NCBI GenBank assembly: GCA_910589035.1
Contig: CAJUSI010000005.1
Coordinates: 1 to 64,000 of the forward strand
From: an uncultured Acetatifactor sp.
GTDB lineage: Bacteria; Bacillota; Clostridia; Lachnospirales; Lachnospiraceae
Reading direction: 5' to 3'
Length of the DNA: 64,000 nucleotides
The translations under genes were made by a program, and so were the position numbers. The notes beneath the pieces are model-generated. The model saw only the letters and a list, made by a program, of their open reading frames with translations, was not told the DNA's origin and made no database searches. Positions 43,139 to 51,750 of this stretch are shown one piece after another; position 1 is the stretch's first letter; each line of letters starts with the position of its first letter.

Positions 43139-44662
43139 ATGGGAGGCGGAATGCATAGACATGGACGGATGGATGTCCGGGAGGGCAAAAGGCAATCGGA
43201 TAAGGTACAGAATGGATATCTGACGGTGGGATTGTCCCTCTGTCTTGCAGTCCTTCTATCCCTCTGCCTGACACTGATAGACGGAGTGCGCAGGAACGGT
43301 GCAAGGCTGGAAATAGAATGCATCACGGATATAGGTATGCATAGTATTATGGCCGAATACCACAGGGAATTAATGAGGCAGTACAATCTGTTTGCCATCG
43401 ATTCCTCCTACGGTACCGATCTGTGTGTCAAGGCCAATACGGAAGCACATCTGCGGAAATATCTTTCAGAAAACCTGAACGGCAGGGATGATCTTTTTTC
43501 CAATCTTATATACGGAGACCTGCTGGCGCTCAGCCTGGAGGAAGCAGAACTGACAAAGGTGTCGATTTTGACGGACTATGAGGGAGCAGTTTTCAGAGGG
43601 CGTGCCGTGGATGCCATAAAGGCGGATGTGGGTCTTGGACTTTTAGCGGAGCTTCAGGGCTGGATGCAGGAAGTGGAGGTAAACGGGCTGGAGGACGGAA
43701 AGGAAGAGGCGGAGAAGGAGGCGCTGGACCAGCAGATCGGTCAGTGGATTACGGAGTACGACAATACGGAGGTTGAAACGGAGGAGGGCGGGGTGGAAAC
43801 CGTGGAGCTTGACAATCCCACGGACGGCCTGGAAGCGAAGAAAAAACAGGGAATCCTGAAGCTGGTGCTGGAGAACGAGGCAGCTCTCTCCGCAAATCGG
43901 ATCAATGCGGAGAATCTGATTGGCGCCCGAATGGAAGGAATGCAGATAAACCGGGGCAATGCAGAGTATGAGGAGCCCGGCGATGCGGAAAAGCTGGCGG
44001 AAAAGTTTGTTTTTCAGGAATATCTCCTGAGCTATATGGGGCGGTACGGAAAGGTTTCGGCGGAGGATGCGCTTCAATACCAGATTGAATATCTGATTGC
44101 AGGCAAAAATACGGATGCGGATAATCTCAAAAACGTGGCAAACCGGCTCTGCGCCCTCCGGGAGGCCGCAAATGCCATGTATCTGCTGTCCAATGAGGCA
44201 AAGCGGGCGGAGATCAAGGTGGCGGCAGGGCTGGTATGCACCCTGATTATGCTGCCGGAGCTTACGCCGCTTCTGGAGGGGGCAATTCTGCTGGGATGGG
44301 CGTATGCGGAGAGCATATATGATGTGAAATCTCTTCTGGCGGGAGGAAAGGTTCCGCTGTGGAAGGATGATAATAGCTGGCATTACAGTTTATCGGCGGC
44401 TCTGGAAGGGGATCTGGGCGATTCCTCACAGGACGGGCAGGGCTTAAGCTATCAGGATTATCTGAGAATTTTTATGATGTTTACGGATACGGATATCCTC
44501 ACGGCCCGCGCCATGAATATGGTGGAAGCGGATATCAGGAAGACTCCCGGTAATTCTGCTTTCAGGCTGGACGGCTGTTATGAAATGGTGGAGGCGAGGA
44601 TCCGGATCGGGAGTTCCCACGGCTTTCATTATGAGATAACCAGGAAAAAAAGATATCAATGA
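43139..44662 (+). CDS. DUF5702-type Tad-locus membrane protein
   Basis: The 507-residue protein has one N-terminal membrane helix (about 27-47; YLTVGLSLCLAVLLSLCLTL) and a large extracytoplasmic helical part (IECITDIGMHSIMAEYHREL, QYNLFAIDSSYG). This matches the DUF5702 proteins encoded in Lachnospiraceae Tad loci, thought to be pseudopilin-like. The helix onset VQNGYLTV lacks a Glu at +5. It starts 17 bases after the pilin gene with GGGAGGAAG. Precise role unknown. Confidence 0.78.
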   Translation: MGGGMHRHGRMDVREGKRQSDKVQNGYLTVGLSLCLAVLLSLCLTLIDGVRRNGARLEIECITDIGMHSIMAEYHRELMRQYNLFAIDSSYGTDLCVKANTEAHLRKYLSENLNGRDDLFSNLIYGDLLALSLEEAELTKVSILTDYEGAVFRGRAVDAIKADVGLGLLAELQGWMQEVEVNGLEDGKEEAEKEALDQQIGQWITEYDNTEVETEEGGVETVELDNPTDGLEAKKKQGILKLVLENEAALSANRINAENLIGARMEGMQINRGNAEYEEPGDAEKLAEKFVFQEYLLSYMGRYGKVSAEDALQYQIEYLIAGKNTDADNLKNVANRLCALREAANAMYLLSNEAKRAEIKVAAGLVCTLIMLPELTPLLEGAILLGWAYAESIYDVKSLLAGGKVPLWKDDNSWHYSLSAALEGDLGDSSQDGQGLSYQDYLRIFMMFTDTDILTARAMNMVEADIRKTPGNSAFRLDGCYEMVEARIRIGSSHGFHYEITRKKRYQ

Positions 44663-44728
44663 AGCGAAGACATCAATGAAGCGAAGACATCAAGAGGCAA
44701 AGACATCAAGAGGCAAAGACATCAATGA
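44658..44728 (+). repeat. Four 16-17-bp tandem repeats after the DUF5702 gene
   Basis: Units TCAATGAAGCGAAGACA (two copies) and TCAAGAGGCAAAGACA (two copies), then a partial fifth, start at the DUF5702 stop codon. They occupy the leader of the next gene. Confidence 0.85.
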
Positions 44729-44784
44729 AACGGCCGGCAGGAAGGCGGGCCGGAAGAAATTATGGAAAAGTGAGGTGGACGGTG

Positions 44785-45792
44785 ATGTTCCTTTCATGGA
44801 ATGGCGGAAAGAAAAAGAAACAGTTGACAAGTAAAAAGAAACCTTCTCCGACAAATCAAAGCATATCTTCGGATTCGGCCCGGAATTCGGATAGTCAGCC
44901 AGACAAAATAAAATACCCTTTATCCAGAATATGCCGTTTCATGGAGGGAACATCACTGTCCGCCTTCTTTTCGAGAAAGGTATCTGCCGGAATGACTGTC
45001 GAGGCTGCCATAGTGCTGCCCCTCTTTCTCTTCTTCTTTCTGAATATGGGATGTGTTATTGAGATGATACGGCTGCACGGAAATATGCAGCTGGCGCTTT
45101 GGCAGGTGGGCAGTATGCTCTCCGTATACGGATATGCACTGGACAGCGGGGAGCTGCCGCAGGAGGATGCTTCCGGGGAAGAATGGTGGAAGGAACTGGC
45201 CGGGAACGCGGCTTCGGCCGTCTATGTAAAAAGAAAGATAGTGGCTTCGGCCGGAGAGGCTTATCTGGACCATTCGCCTCTCACCGATGGAGCAGACGGA
45301 TTACAGCTGTGGGAAAGCCGTGTTTTTGGAGAGGATGATGAGATTGATATCGTGGTCACCTATTCGGTATCTCCTTGGAGCAGCCTGATCGGTTTTCCTT
45401 CCTTTCGGATGGCGAACAGATATTACGCCCATATCTGGAACGGATACCGTCTGTCAGGCGGGTCGGAAACCCAGGGGGAAGTCCGCACCGTGTATATTGC
45501 GGAAAACGGCACTGTCTACCATTTGAGGAGGGAATGCACCCATCTGCAGCTGTCGGTAAGGCAGGTGGGAGCGGCCGGAATTGATGGGGAGCGAAACCAG
45601 CATGGAGGCAGGTATGGGCCCTGTGAGAGATGCGCGGGCGGTGGGATGCCCGGAACCCTCTATATTACGAAGGAGGGGGATAGATATCATTATGATGAAA
45701 ACTGTTCCGGTCTGAAAAGAACCGTCTTTTCCATGACATTGGAGGAGGCACTGGAGGAGGGATATCGTTCCTGCAGCCGGTGCGGCGGATGA
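44785..45792 (+). CDS. TadE-like pseudopilin with C-terminal Ada-like Cys motifs
   Basis: About 335 residues from the ATG at 44785, which has GAGGTGG upstream. A basic N-terminal extension (about 1-65) precedes a class III-type signal SAGMTVEAAIVLP (Glu at +5 after Gly) and one membrane helix. The extracytoplasmic part ends with two Cys-pair modules: VYHLRRECTHLQL..CERC and YHYDENCSGLKRT..EEALEEGYRSCSRC. These resemble the Ada-type metal-binding pattern (HxxxC...EAxxxGYxxCxxC). A zinc- or disulfide-bearing surface domain on a minor pilin is inferred. A longer start at 44725 lies within the repeat. Confidence 0.78.
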   Translation: MFLSWNGGKKKKQLTSKKKPSPTNQSISSDSARNSDSQPDKIKYPLSRICRFMEGTSLSAFFSRKVSAGMTVEAAIVLPLFLFFFLNMGCVIEMIRLHGNMQLALWQVGSMLSVYGYALDSGELPQEDASGEEWWKELAGNAASAVYVKRKIVASAGEAYLDHSPLTDGADGLQLWESRVFGEDDEIDIVVTYSVSPWSSLIGFPSFRMANRYYAHIWNGYRLSGGSETQGEVRTVYIAENGTVYHLRRECTHLQLSVRQVGAAGIDGERNQHGGRYGPCERCAGGGMPGTLYITKEGDRYHYDENCSGLKRTVFSMTLEEALEEGYRSCSRCGG

Positions 45793-45797
45793 ATATA

Positions 45798-46008
45798 CGG
45801 TTGTGGCCTGTTCGGGCCAGGGGCTTAACGGCGAGGACGTATGCAAGGCAGCGAGATTGCGGTTGCGGCCTGTCCGGGGCAGGGGCTTAACGGCGAGGAC
45901 GTATGCAAGGCAGCGAGATTGCGGTTGCGGCCTGTCCGGGGCAGGGGCTTAACGGCGAGGACGTATGCAAGACGGCAAGATTGCGGTTGCGGTTTACCGG
46001 GGCAGGAT
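45798..46008 (+). repeat. 62-bp tandem repeat array (3.4 copies)
   Basis: Units start at 45798, 45860, 45922 and (partial) 45984 with CGGTTGCGGCCTG or variant. Copies 2 and 3 are nearly identical. The unit length is not a multiple of three, so it is not protein-coding. Each unit contains a GCCTGTCCGGGGCAGGGGC hairpin-prone stretch. It lies between two Tad-locus genes. Confidence 0.93.
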
Positions 46009-46162
46009 GCAATAGGTTCTCGGAATTCTGACAGACAGAATCAGGGATCTGATAAACCGTGAAGCAGGAAAAGAGGGAGAACCGGTGAAAAAGGATTCCG
46101 GAAAGCGCAGCGGAAAGCGAAATAGAGATTTCGGGAGTATATTGCAGAAAGGGGAGAGAGAT

Positions 46163-46579
46163 ATGTGGATTACAATTCTGACGGCAGTCTGGCTGTTGGC
46201 GGTCAGCATTATGGATATCCGCAGCCGCAGGGTACCGGTCTGGCTTCTGCTGCTGGGAGGGCTGCCGGTTCTGCTGGCAGGAGGGTACAGGGAAGGGGGA
46301 GGCGTCAATATGGTTCTGGGGGCGCTGCCCGGAATATTGATCCTTGCGGCGGCATTTGCCACCGGAAAGGCGGGGTATGGGGACGGCATTGTGCTGCTGT
46401 TTCTGGGAATGGCATTGGGAAGCGGAAAGAGTATGCTGCTTTTTGGAGCGAGTCTTTTTATGATCTCGGTGTGTTCCATGGTACTGCTGGCGCTCAAAAA
46501 GGCTGGGAGAAATACAGGAATTCCCTATCTGCCTTTTTTATCTGCCGCATGGCTGGTGCTGAGGATCTGGCAAACATAA
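46163..46579 (+). CDS. Second A24 family prepilin peptidase-like protein
   Basis: The 138-residue membrane protein carries both peptidase Asp positions: SIMDIRSRRVPVW and the GxGD motif GKAGYGDGIVLLF. It is shorter than the first A24 protein of the locus and has about five hydrophobic segments. The ATG at 46163 is preceded by AGGGGAGAGAG. It may be dedicated to the TadE-like pseudopilins on either side. Activity is predicted, not proven. Confidence 0.82.
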   Translation: MWITILTAVWLLAVSIMDIRSRRVPVWLLLLGGLPVLLAGGYREGGGVNMVLGALPGILILAAAFATGKAGYGDGIVLLFLGMALGSGKSMLLFGASLFMISVCSMVLLALKKAGRNTGIPYLPFLSAAWLVLRIWQT

Positions 46580-46740
46580 TATCTGACAACGCGAACAAAG
46601 GAATGAAGGTCTTCGGAGGGATTTTGACTGTCGGTAAAACGGCGGCACTTCATGTCAGGTATGCCAGGCTTTAGAAGGCCGTCTGAATCAGAAAATTGAA
46701 AACCAGAGCCGAAGGCTCTGCCATGGCGGAAGGGAGAGGA

Positions 46741-47190
46741 ATGAAAGAGCGGAATGCGTACTTTACGGTAGAAGCGGCGCTGGTGTTCCCGGTGGTAATC
46801 AGCCTTCTTCTGTTTATTATATACATGCTGTTCTATCAGTATGACAGATGTCTGCTGGAACAGGATATGGGAGCAATGGCTCTGTGGGGAAGCCTTGAGG
46901 AGGCGGATAATGCCGGGGAGCTGGAGGAAAAGACCAGGAACAGGATGAGGGAGATGTATCGGGAGAAATATATGGCCTGGAGCTTTACGGAGCTGGAAGC
47001 CGGCCTGGAACAGAACCGCTTTTCTGCAAAGGGGGCGGGCAGCCTTACCTTTCCGCTGCCGGGCTGGAATATCTGGAGCGGTGGAAATATATGGGGCGTC
47101 CGTGCAGAATACGGCTATACCCGATTGTCCCCTGTGACCTTCATCCGTCTGTGCCATAAGTTTATGGGCGGAACGGAGGAGCCGGAATAA
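46741..47190 (+). CDS. TadE-like minor pilin/pseudopilin
   Basis: The 149-residue protein has a short leader (MKERNAYFTVEAALVFP), one membrane helix (about 9-30) and an extracytoplasmic region. Tyr-Phe-Thr-Val-Glu at the helix start is the TadE signature, although no Gly precedes the cleavage position. The ATG at 46741 has GGGAGAGG upstream; 46723 is an alternative. A small AGAGCC/GGCTCT stem at 46705-46719 precedes it. It follows the second A24 peptidase gene. Confidence 0.78.
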   Translation: MKERNAYFTVEAALVFPVVISLLLFIIYMLFYQYDRCLLEQDMGAMALWGSLEEADNAGELEEKTRNRMREMYREKYMAWSFTELEAGLEQNRFSAKGAGSLTFPLPGWNIWSGGNIWGVRAEYGYTRLSPVTFIRLCHKFMGGTEEPE

Positions 47191-47261
47191 TTTAATCCGA
47201 CGGAAGAAGCACTGCAGAGCGCCGAAAGGCGTAAGAGATCTGTGGGAAAGAGGTGAGTATA

Positions 47262-48422
47262 ATGCTGAATATGGAGTATGTAAGGAGCCTGAACTGCAAT
47301 TACGGGAGAGTAAGGCTGGATCAGATTCCCGGGGAGAAAAAATATCAATATTGTATTCTGGAAAGATGTCAGGTTAAGGGGCTGCTTCCCTGCAGCCTGC
47401 GGTATATAAACGGCGCAGCCTATCTGTATTATGATATATCCTCCAGACAGAATGTGGCGCTTTTATATGGCAGCAGATGCATTACAAGGGAATGGATGCG
47501 GGATTTTGTGTGGGGCATGAAGCAGATCAGGTTGGAACTGGGCCGCTTTCTTCTGGATGTATCCCATATTCTCTGGTATCCTGAATATATTTTTCAGGAG
47601 CTGGAGAGCAACAGATTCTCCTTTCTGTATATGCCCTACTATGAGGGGGAGCCGGGGTTTATGAAATTGATGGAATTCTGGATGGAACATCTGGACTATG
47701 GGGACGAAGAACTGGTGGAATGTGTCTACCACATGTATGAGAAGCTGGAACGGGGAGGAGAAATCTACCTGCAGTCTCAGTTTTTTTCGGATGCCGAATG
47801 CCTGGAGGAGGCAAAAACATCGGAGCTGGTGTGTACGGTGGTGGAGGAGAAGATTACAGAACCGGAAAGGGAGAAGGAAAAGGAATTGCCACTGGCATTG
47901 GGAGATGCGCAGGAGAGAAGCCTTTCTGTGCCGGAAAAAACGAAAAAGGCGGGGAAAAAAGGTATTTTAGGTATTTTGGAGGGAAAAAGGCAGCATAATA
48001 GAGAAATCAGACAAAACTACAGGCAGACCATGCAGCAGGCCATGGTGGGGTATGCGGTGGCAGAGCCTGCGCATTACGAAGAAAAGCAATATGGCCGGAC
48101 CCTGTATATTGAAGACAGAGCGGAGAGCGGGGAGCGCAGTCACAGACTGCTTACACCAGAGGGCAGATTGCTGGCAACTTTAGACCAGCCGGTGCTCACC
48201 ATAGGAAAGAAGGAGGGCGGAGTGGATCTTGTACTGAAGGATGATACCGTGAGCAGACTCCATGCCCGCATTACAAAAGACGATGGGGGCGTTTATCTGG
48301 AAGATCTGAACTCCACCAACGGAACCTGTAGAAATGGCCAGCGGATGCAGCCCTACGAAAAAAAGCGGCTGGATGAGGGGGATGAAATAAAATGCGGAAA
48401 GGTACTTTTTGTTTTCCGCTGA
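47262..48422 (+). CDS. DUF6382/FHA-domain protein closing the Tad locus
   Basis: The 386-residue cytoplasmic protein has an N-terminal domain (about 1-180; EYVRSLNCNYGRVRL, AAYLYYDISSRQ) seen in Lachnospiraceae Tad loci as DUF6382, a charged linker (about 185-265) and a C-terminal FHA domain (TIGKKEGGVDLVL, SRLHARI, DLNSTNGT). FHA domains bind phosphothreonine, so a Ser/Thr-kinase link to pilus assembly is suggested, but no kinase is in the window. The ATG at 47262 is chosen because AGAGGTGAG precedes it; the GTG at 47253 lies inside that site. Confidence 0.83.
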   Translation: MLNMEYVRSLNCNYGRVRLDQIPGEKKYQYCILERCQVKGLLPCSLRYINGAAYLYYDISSRQNVALLYGSRCITREWMRDFVWGMKQIRLELGRFLLDVSHILWYPEYIFQELESNRFSFLYMPYYEGEPGFMKLMEFWMEHLDYGDEELVECVYHMYEKLERGGEIYLQSQFFSDAECLEEAKTSELVCTVVEEKITEPEREKEKELPLALGDAQERSLSVPEKTKKAGKKGILGILEGKRQHNREIRQNYRQTMQQAMVGYAVAEPAHYEEKQYGRTLYIEDRAESGERSHRLLTPEGRLLATLDQPVLTIGKKEGGVDLVLKDDTVSRLHARITKDDGGVYLEDLNSTNGTCRNGQRMQPYEKKRLDEGDEIKCGKVLFVFR

Positions 48423-48433
48423 GGTATTATGGA

Positions 48434-48462
48434 TTGAAAAGCCTGGAGCATTGTGTTAAAAT
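48434..48462 (+). promoter_or_regulatory. Sigma-A promoter of the rhomboid gene
   Basis: TTGAAA (48434-48439), 17-base spacer, TAAAAT (48457-48462), 5 of 6 matches each, 31 bases before the rhomboid ATG. Confidence 0.72.
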
Positions 48463-48492
48463 CAGAATATATGGCTTAGATACGCAGGAGGA

Positions 48493-49101
48493 ATGCAGTC
48501 CTTGAGAACATTGAAATCCCAACCCTTCGTAAGCATGGTGCTGGTGGCTATAAATGTAATAGTTTTTATTATTTGTCATTTTACCGATGATCTGCTGTAT
48601 GATCTGGGAGTGCTGGATCTATACTCCGTGATGGTGGATAAGGAATACGGGAGAATCATCTGGTCGACCTTTCTTCACAGCGGAATGAATCATCTCTTTA
48701 ATAATATGCTGATTTTGTTTTTTATGGGCTCCATGATAGAAAAGGAAGTGGGGCATCTGGGGTATGGGCTGCTGTATTTCCTTTCGGGGATTGGAGGAAA
48801 TCTTCTGTCACTTTGGGCGAAAATGAAGAACCATGAGATAGCCGTGTCCCTGGGGGCCAGCGGGGCGATTTTCGGTCTGGATGGAGTACTTCTTGCGCTG
48901 GTATTGTTCTCCGGCAGGCAGATGGAAAATGTAACTCCGCTCAGAGTAGGAATCATGATAGCCTATTCCCTGTATAGTGGTTTTACAAGCAAAAATGTGG
49001 ACAATGCGGCACACATGGGAGGACTGATCACCGGCTTTGCGATTATGGGTATCATATGTATCTGGCAGCGCAGGAAGCGTGAAAGAAGAGAGGGAATGTG
49101 A
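48493..49101 (+). CDS. Rhomboid family intramembrane serine protease
   Basis: The 202-residue protein has six hydrophobic segments. The catalytic Ser is in GASGAIFG (Ser123) and the His in NAAHMGG (His174), with the HSGMNHLFNNM block near residue 62. It cleaves membrane proteins within the bilayer; substrate unknown. The ATG at 48493 is only 1 base from AGGAGG, so the TTG at 48502 (spacing 10) may be the true start. It has its own promoter. The flavodoxin/SCP2 gene follows by 9 bases. Confidence 0.9.
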   Translation: MQSLRTLKSQPFVSMVLVAINVIVFIICHFTDDLLYDLGVLDLYSVMVDKEYGRIIWSTFLHSGMNHLFNNMLILFFMGSMIEKEVGHLGYGLLYFLSGIGGNLLSLWAKMKNHEIAVSLGASGAIFGLDGVLLALVLFSGRQMENVTPLRVGIMIAYSLYSGFTSKNVDNAAHMGGLITGFAIMGIICIWQRRKRERREGM

Positions 49102-49110
49102 GGTGTTGGC

Positions 49111-50103
49111 TTGAATATCAATATTTATTACGGAGGCAGGGGAATCATTGATGATCCCACGATATTTGTTATCAATAAAATGCAGGAGATTCTGGAGGAA
49201 TTAAGGGTCAATGTGACCCGGTATAATCTGTATGAATGTAAGAATACCATTTCCATGCTCCCGCAGACATTGAAGGATGCGGACGGTGTCATTCTGGCTT
49301 CTACGGTAGAATGGTATGGAGTAGGCGGCTATATGCAGCAGTTTCTGGATTCCTGCTGGCTTTTTGGTGATAAGGAGAAAATTGCCGAAATCTATATGTG
49401 TCCGGTGGTTATGTCAACCACCTATGGGGAGAGGGAAGCAAAGCTGAATCTGACCACAGCCTGGGAGATCCTGGGCGGTCTGCCCTGCAGCGGAATCTGC
49501 GGCTATATAGAAAATACGGTTATGCTGGAAATGAATGAGCAGTATATCAGGCTCATAGAAAAAAAGGCGGAAAACATGTATCGCACCATCAACCAGCATA
49601 TTGCCTGTTTCCCGGCCAGCAATCAGGCGGTGAAGCAGAAAATAGCCGTTCCCAAGACCAATAATCTGACACCTCAGGAGACGGAACAGCTTTCCGAATA
49701 TGTGTCGGATGACAGCTATGTGCAGAGGCAGAAACAGGATATACAGGAGCTTACCAGCCTGTTCCGCGACAAACTCAGCGAGGAAGGGCCGGACAATGAG
49801 GAAGAATACCTGAACCTCTTTCGGAATATATTCAGTCCACAGGCCGGTTTTCGGGCGGAATATTCCATAATGATAGATGAGAGGAAGAAAAGGCTGATCT
49901 TATCGGTGGACGGTTCCAGTATGGAGTGCTTTTACGGCATTTCCGAGCGGCCGGATGTGGAAATGCAGCTTGCGAAGGAGACATTGGAGGATATTGTGAA
50001 CGGAAGGATGACCTTTCAAAGGGCATTCATGTCGGGCGCTATGAAGACCAAGGGGGATTTCAAGGTATTGAGGACGCTGGATCAGCTTTTTCCTTTTGGG
50101 TGA
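49111..50103 (+). CDS. Flavodoxin-like FMN-binding protein fused to an SCP2 domain
   Basis: The 330-residue protein starts at a TTG with GAGGTG upstream. The N-terminal part (about 1-165) is an NAD(P)H-dependent FMN reductase-like fold: INIYYGGRG, DADGVILASTVEWYGVGGYM. The C-terminal part (about 235-330) resembles an SCP2 sterol-binding domain: ILSVDGSSMECFYG, DIVNGRMTFQRAFMSGAMKT, FKVLRTLDQLF. A flavin reductase with lipid-binding domain is plausible; substrates are unknown. It is likely co-transcribed with the rhomboid gene. Confidence 0.78.
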   Translation: MNINIYYGGRGIIDDPTIFVINKMQEILEELRVNVTRYNLYECKNTISMLPQTLKDADGVILASTVEWYGVGGYMQQFLDSCWLFGDKEKIAEIYMCPVVMSTTYGEREAKLNLTTAWEILGGLPCSGICGYIENTVMLEMNEQYIRLIEKKAENMYRTINQHIACFPASNQAVKQKIAVPKTNNLTPQETEQLSEYVSDDSYVQRQKQDIQELTSLFRDKLSEEGPDNEEEYLNLFRNIFSPQAGFRAEYSIMIDERKKRLILSVDGSSMECFYGISERPDVEMQLAKETLEDIVNGRMTFQRAFMSGAMKTKGDFKVLRTLDQLFPFG

Positions 50104-50273
50104 AACAACCTGACGGAAGCAGGATGCTCTTCCCGCGGCAGAAAAATCAGGAGTGATTTCTCCGGATTTCATGAAATACGGATTAGAGCTTTCGAGAGAC
50201 TGTTGCCATAAGCTGTCAGATAATAGTCCAGCTAAGAAATGTCAAGTGTTTTTGAGAAATATTTTTGCCGGAT

Positions 50274-50365
50274 GGTAAAGTCGCGAAGGCGCACGAGAGG
50301 TATTTTCATGAGTGCACTTTCGAATGAAAGTACCTCTCCTGAGTGTGCGTCGAAGCGACTTTACC
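50274..50365 (+). repeat. 92-bp imperfect palindrome (long hairpin) before the HIT gene
   Basis: Outer arms GGTAAAGTCGC (50274-50284) and GCGACTTTACC (50355-50365) are perfect. Inner pairs CGCAC/GTGCG, GAGAGGTA/TACCTCTC and TTTCAT/ATGAAA continue the stem to a loop near 50316. A small ATCGC/GCGAT stem follows at 50375-50387, then the AGGAGG of the HIT gene. There is no T-run, so it is not a simple terminator. It occupies most of the 307-base gap 50104-50410, which has no gene. Confidence 0.88.
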
Positions 50366-50410
50366 CTTTAGAGCTATCGCACAGCGATTTAACTAGGAGG
50401 GAAGGAAATA

Positions 50411-50821
50411 ATGAGGAAGGATGATTGCATTTTCTGTAAGATTGCAAACGGAGAAATTCCGTCAAAGACGCTGTATGAGGATGAAAGGTTCCGCGTGATT
50501 CTGGATCTTGGACCTGCTGCCAGGGGACATGCTCTGGTGATACCCAGAGAACACGCCTCGGATCTCTATGAACTGCCGGAGGAGACGGCATCCCAGGTAT
50601 TGGTACTGGCAAAAAAGATAGCTGTCCGTATGGCAGATAAGCTTCATTGCGACGGCCTGAATCTGATCCAGAACAACGGAGAGGCCGCGGGACAGACCGT
50701 GCCGCATTTTCACCTTCATATGATTCCCAGGTATCTGAAGGATGGGCAGAAAATAGGATGGGTACCCGGCAAACCCACACAGGAAGAGCTGGAGGCTGTG
50801 CGAAAGCAGATAACGGAATAG
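50411..50821 (+). CDS. HIT family nucleotide-binding hydrolase (HinT-like)
   Basis: The 136-residue protein has the HIT motif HFHLHMIPR (His99, 101, 103) and a CIFC metal site at residues 6-9. Such enzymes hydrolyse nucleoside phosphoramidates and related AMP conjugates. AGGAGG precedes the ATG. The fumarase alpha gene follows after 10 bases. A long hairpin upstream may affect its mRNA. Confidence 0.92.
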   Translation: MRKDDCIFCKIANGEIPSKTLYEDERFRVILDLGPAARGHALVIPREHASDLYELPEETASQVLVLAKKIAVRMADKLHCDGLNLIQNNGEAAGQTVPHFHLHMIPRYLKDGQKIGWVPGKPTQEELEAVRKQITE

Positions 50822-50831
50822 GAGAGTGACA

Positions 50832-51674
50832 ATGAGAACATTGGATGTGGGCAGGGTCACTGAAGCGGTTAGGGATATGTGCACCGAGGCTAATCATTTC
50901 CTGTCGGAGGATATGAAATGTGCCATGGAGAAGGCGGCGGATACTGAAGAGAGCACTATAGGAAAGCAGATACTGCAGCAGCTTCAGGAAAATCTGAAAA
51001 TAGCCGGTGAAGACATGATTCCCATATGCCAGGATACGGGCATGGCTGTCATTTTCATGGAGATAGGACAGGAGGTACATTTTACGGGAGGAATCCTGGA
51101 GGAGGCCATTCAGGAGGGAGTTCGTCTGGGGTATACGGAGGGATTCCTGCGAAAGTCCGTGGTTAAAGACCCGATTCTGAGAGAGAATACGGGGGACAAT
51201 ACACCGGCAGTGATACATTATTCCATCTGTCCGGGGGAAGAGGTAAAGATTACGGTGGCGCCGAAGGGATTCGGCAGTGAGAATATGAGCCGTGTCTTCA
51301 TGCTTAAGCCTGCAGACGGCATTGAGGGAGTAAAAGACGCGGTGCTGACAGCGGTAAAGGATGCGGGACCGAATGCCTGTCCGCCTATGGTGGTGGGAGT
51401 TGGAATCGGGGGAACCTTTGAAAAATGTGCCTTGCTGGCTAAAAGCGCATTGCTTCGCCCTGCAAACGAGCACTCCGCCATTCCCTATGTGAGGGAACTT
51501 GAGGAGGAACTCCTGGATAGGATTAACGCTTCCGGCATTGGCCCCGGAGGACTGGGTGGACGAATTACTGCTTTGGCGGTCAATATCAATACCTATCCTA
51601 CACATATTGCGGGACTTCCCGTGGCTGTGAATATCTGCTGCCATGTGAACCGCCATGCTGTCAGGATATTATAA
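50832..51674 (+). CDS. Class I fumarate hydratase, alpha subunit
   Basis: The 280-residue protein has the [4Fe-4S] Cys ligands of class I hydro-lyases: ICQDTGMAVIF, GPNACPPMVVGVG and FEKCALLAK, plus GPGGLGGRITALAV. It forms the iron-sulfur part of fumarase (fumarate/malate) or the related tartrate dehydratase; the two cannot be separated from sequence by eye. AGGAGAG precedes the ATG at 50832. The beta subunit gene lies 321 bases downstream, separated by an unusual repeat tract. Confidence 0.9.
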   Translation: MRTLDVGRVTEAVRDMCTEANHFLSEDMKCAMEKAADTEESTIGKQILQQLQENLKIAGEDMIPICQDTGMAVIFMEIGQEVHFTGGILEEAIQEGVRLGYTEGFLRKSVVKDPILRENTGDNTPAVIHYSICPGEEVKITVAPKGFGSENMSRVFMLKPADGIEGVKDAVLTAVKDAGPNACPPMVVGVGIGGTFEKCALLAKSALLRPANEHSAIPYVRELEEELLDRINASGIGPGGLGGRITALAVNINTYPTHIAGLPVAVNICCHVNRHAVRIL

Positions 51675-51750
51675 AATCCGGCAGCCAGGAAAAGCAAGAG
51701 AGGGCATCACAGCTGTCCGTAAAGGCTGCAGAGAAAAAGCCGTTGGCAGT

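Noticed and set aside
45798..46008. CRISPR array
   Set aside because: Units are directly adjacent with no spacers and no cas genes are nearby; the same holds for the other repeats.
45841..46062. 73-codon frame within the 62-bp repeat array
   Set aside because: The repeat period is not a multiple of three, so each unit is read in a new frame. No ribosome site.
50274..50365. Riboswitch or T-box
   Set aside because: No known conserved core motif was recognised, only a long hairpin; a covariance search is needed.
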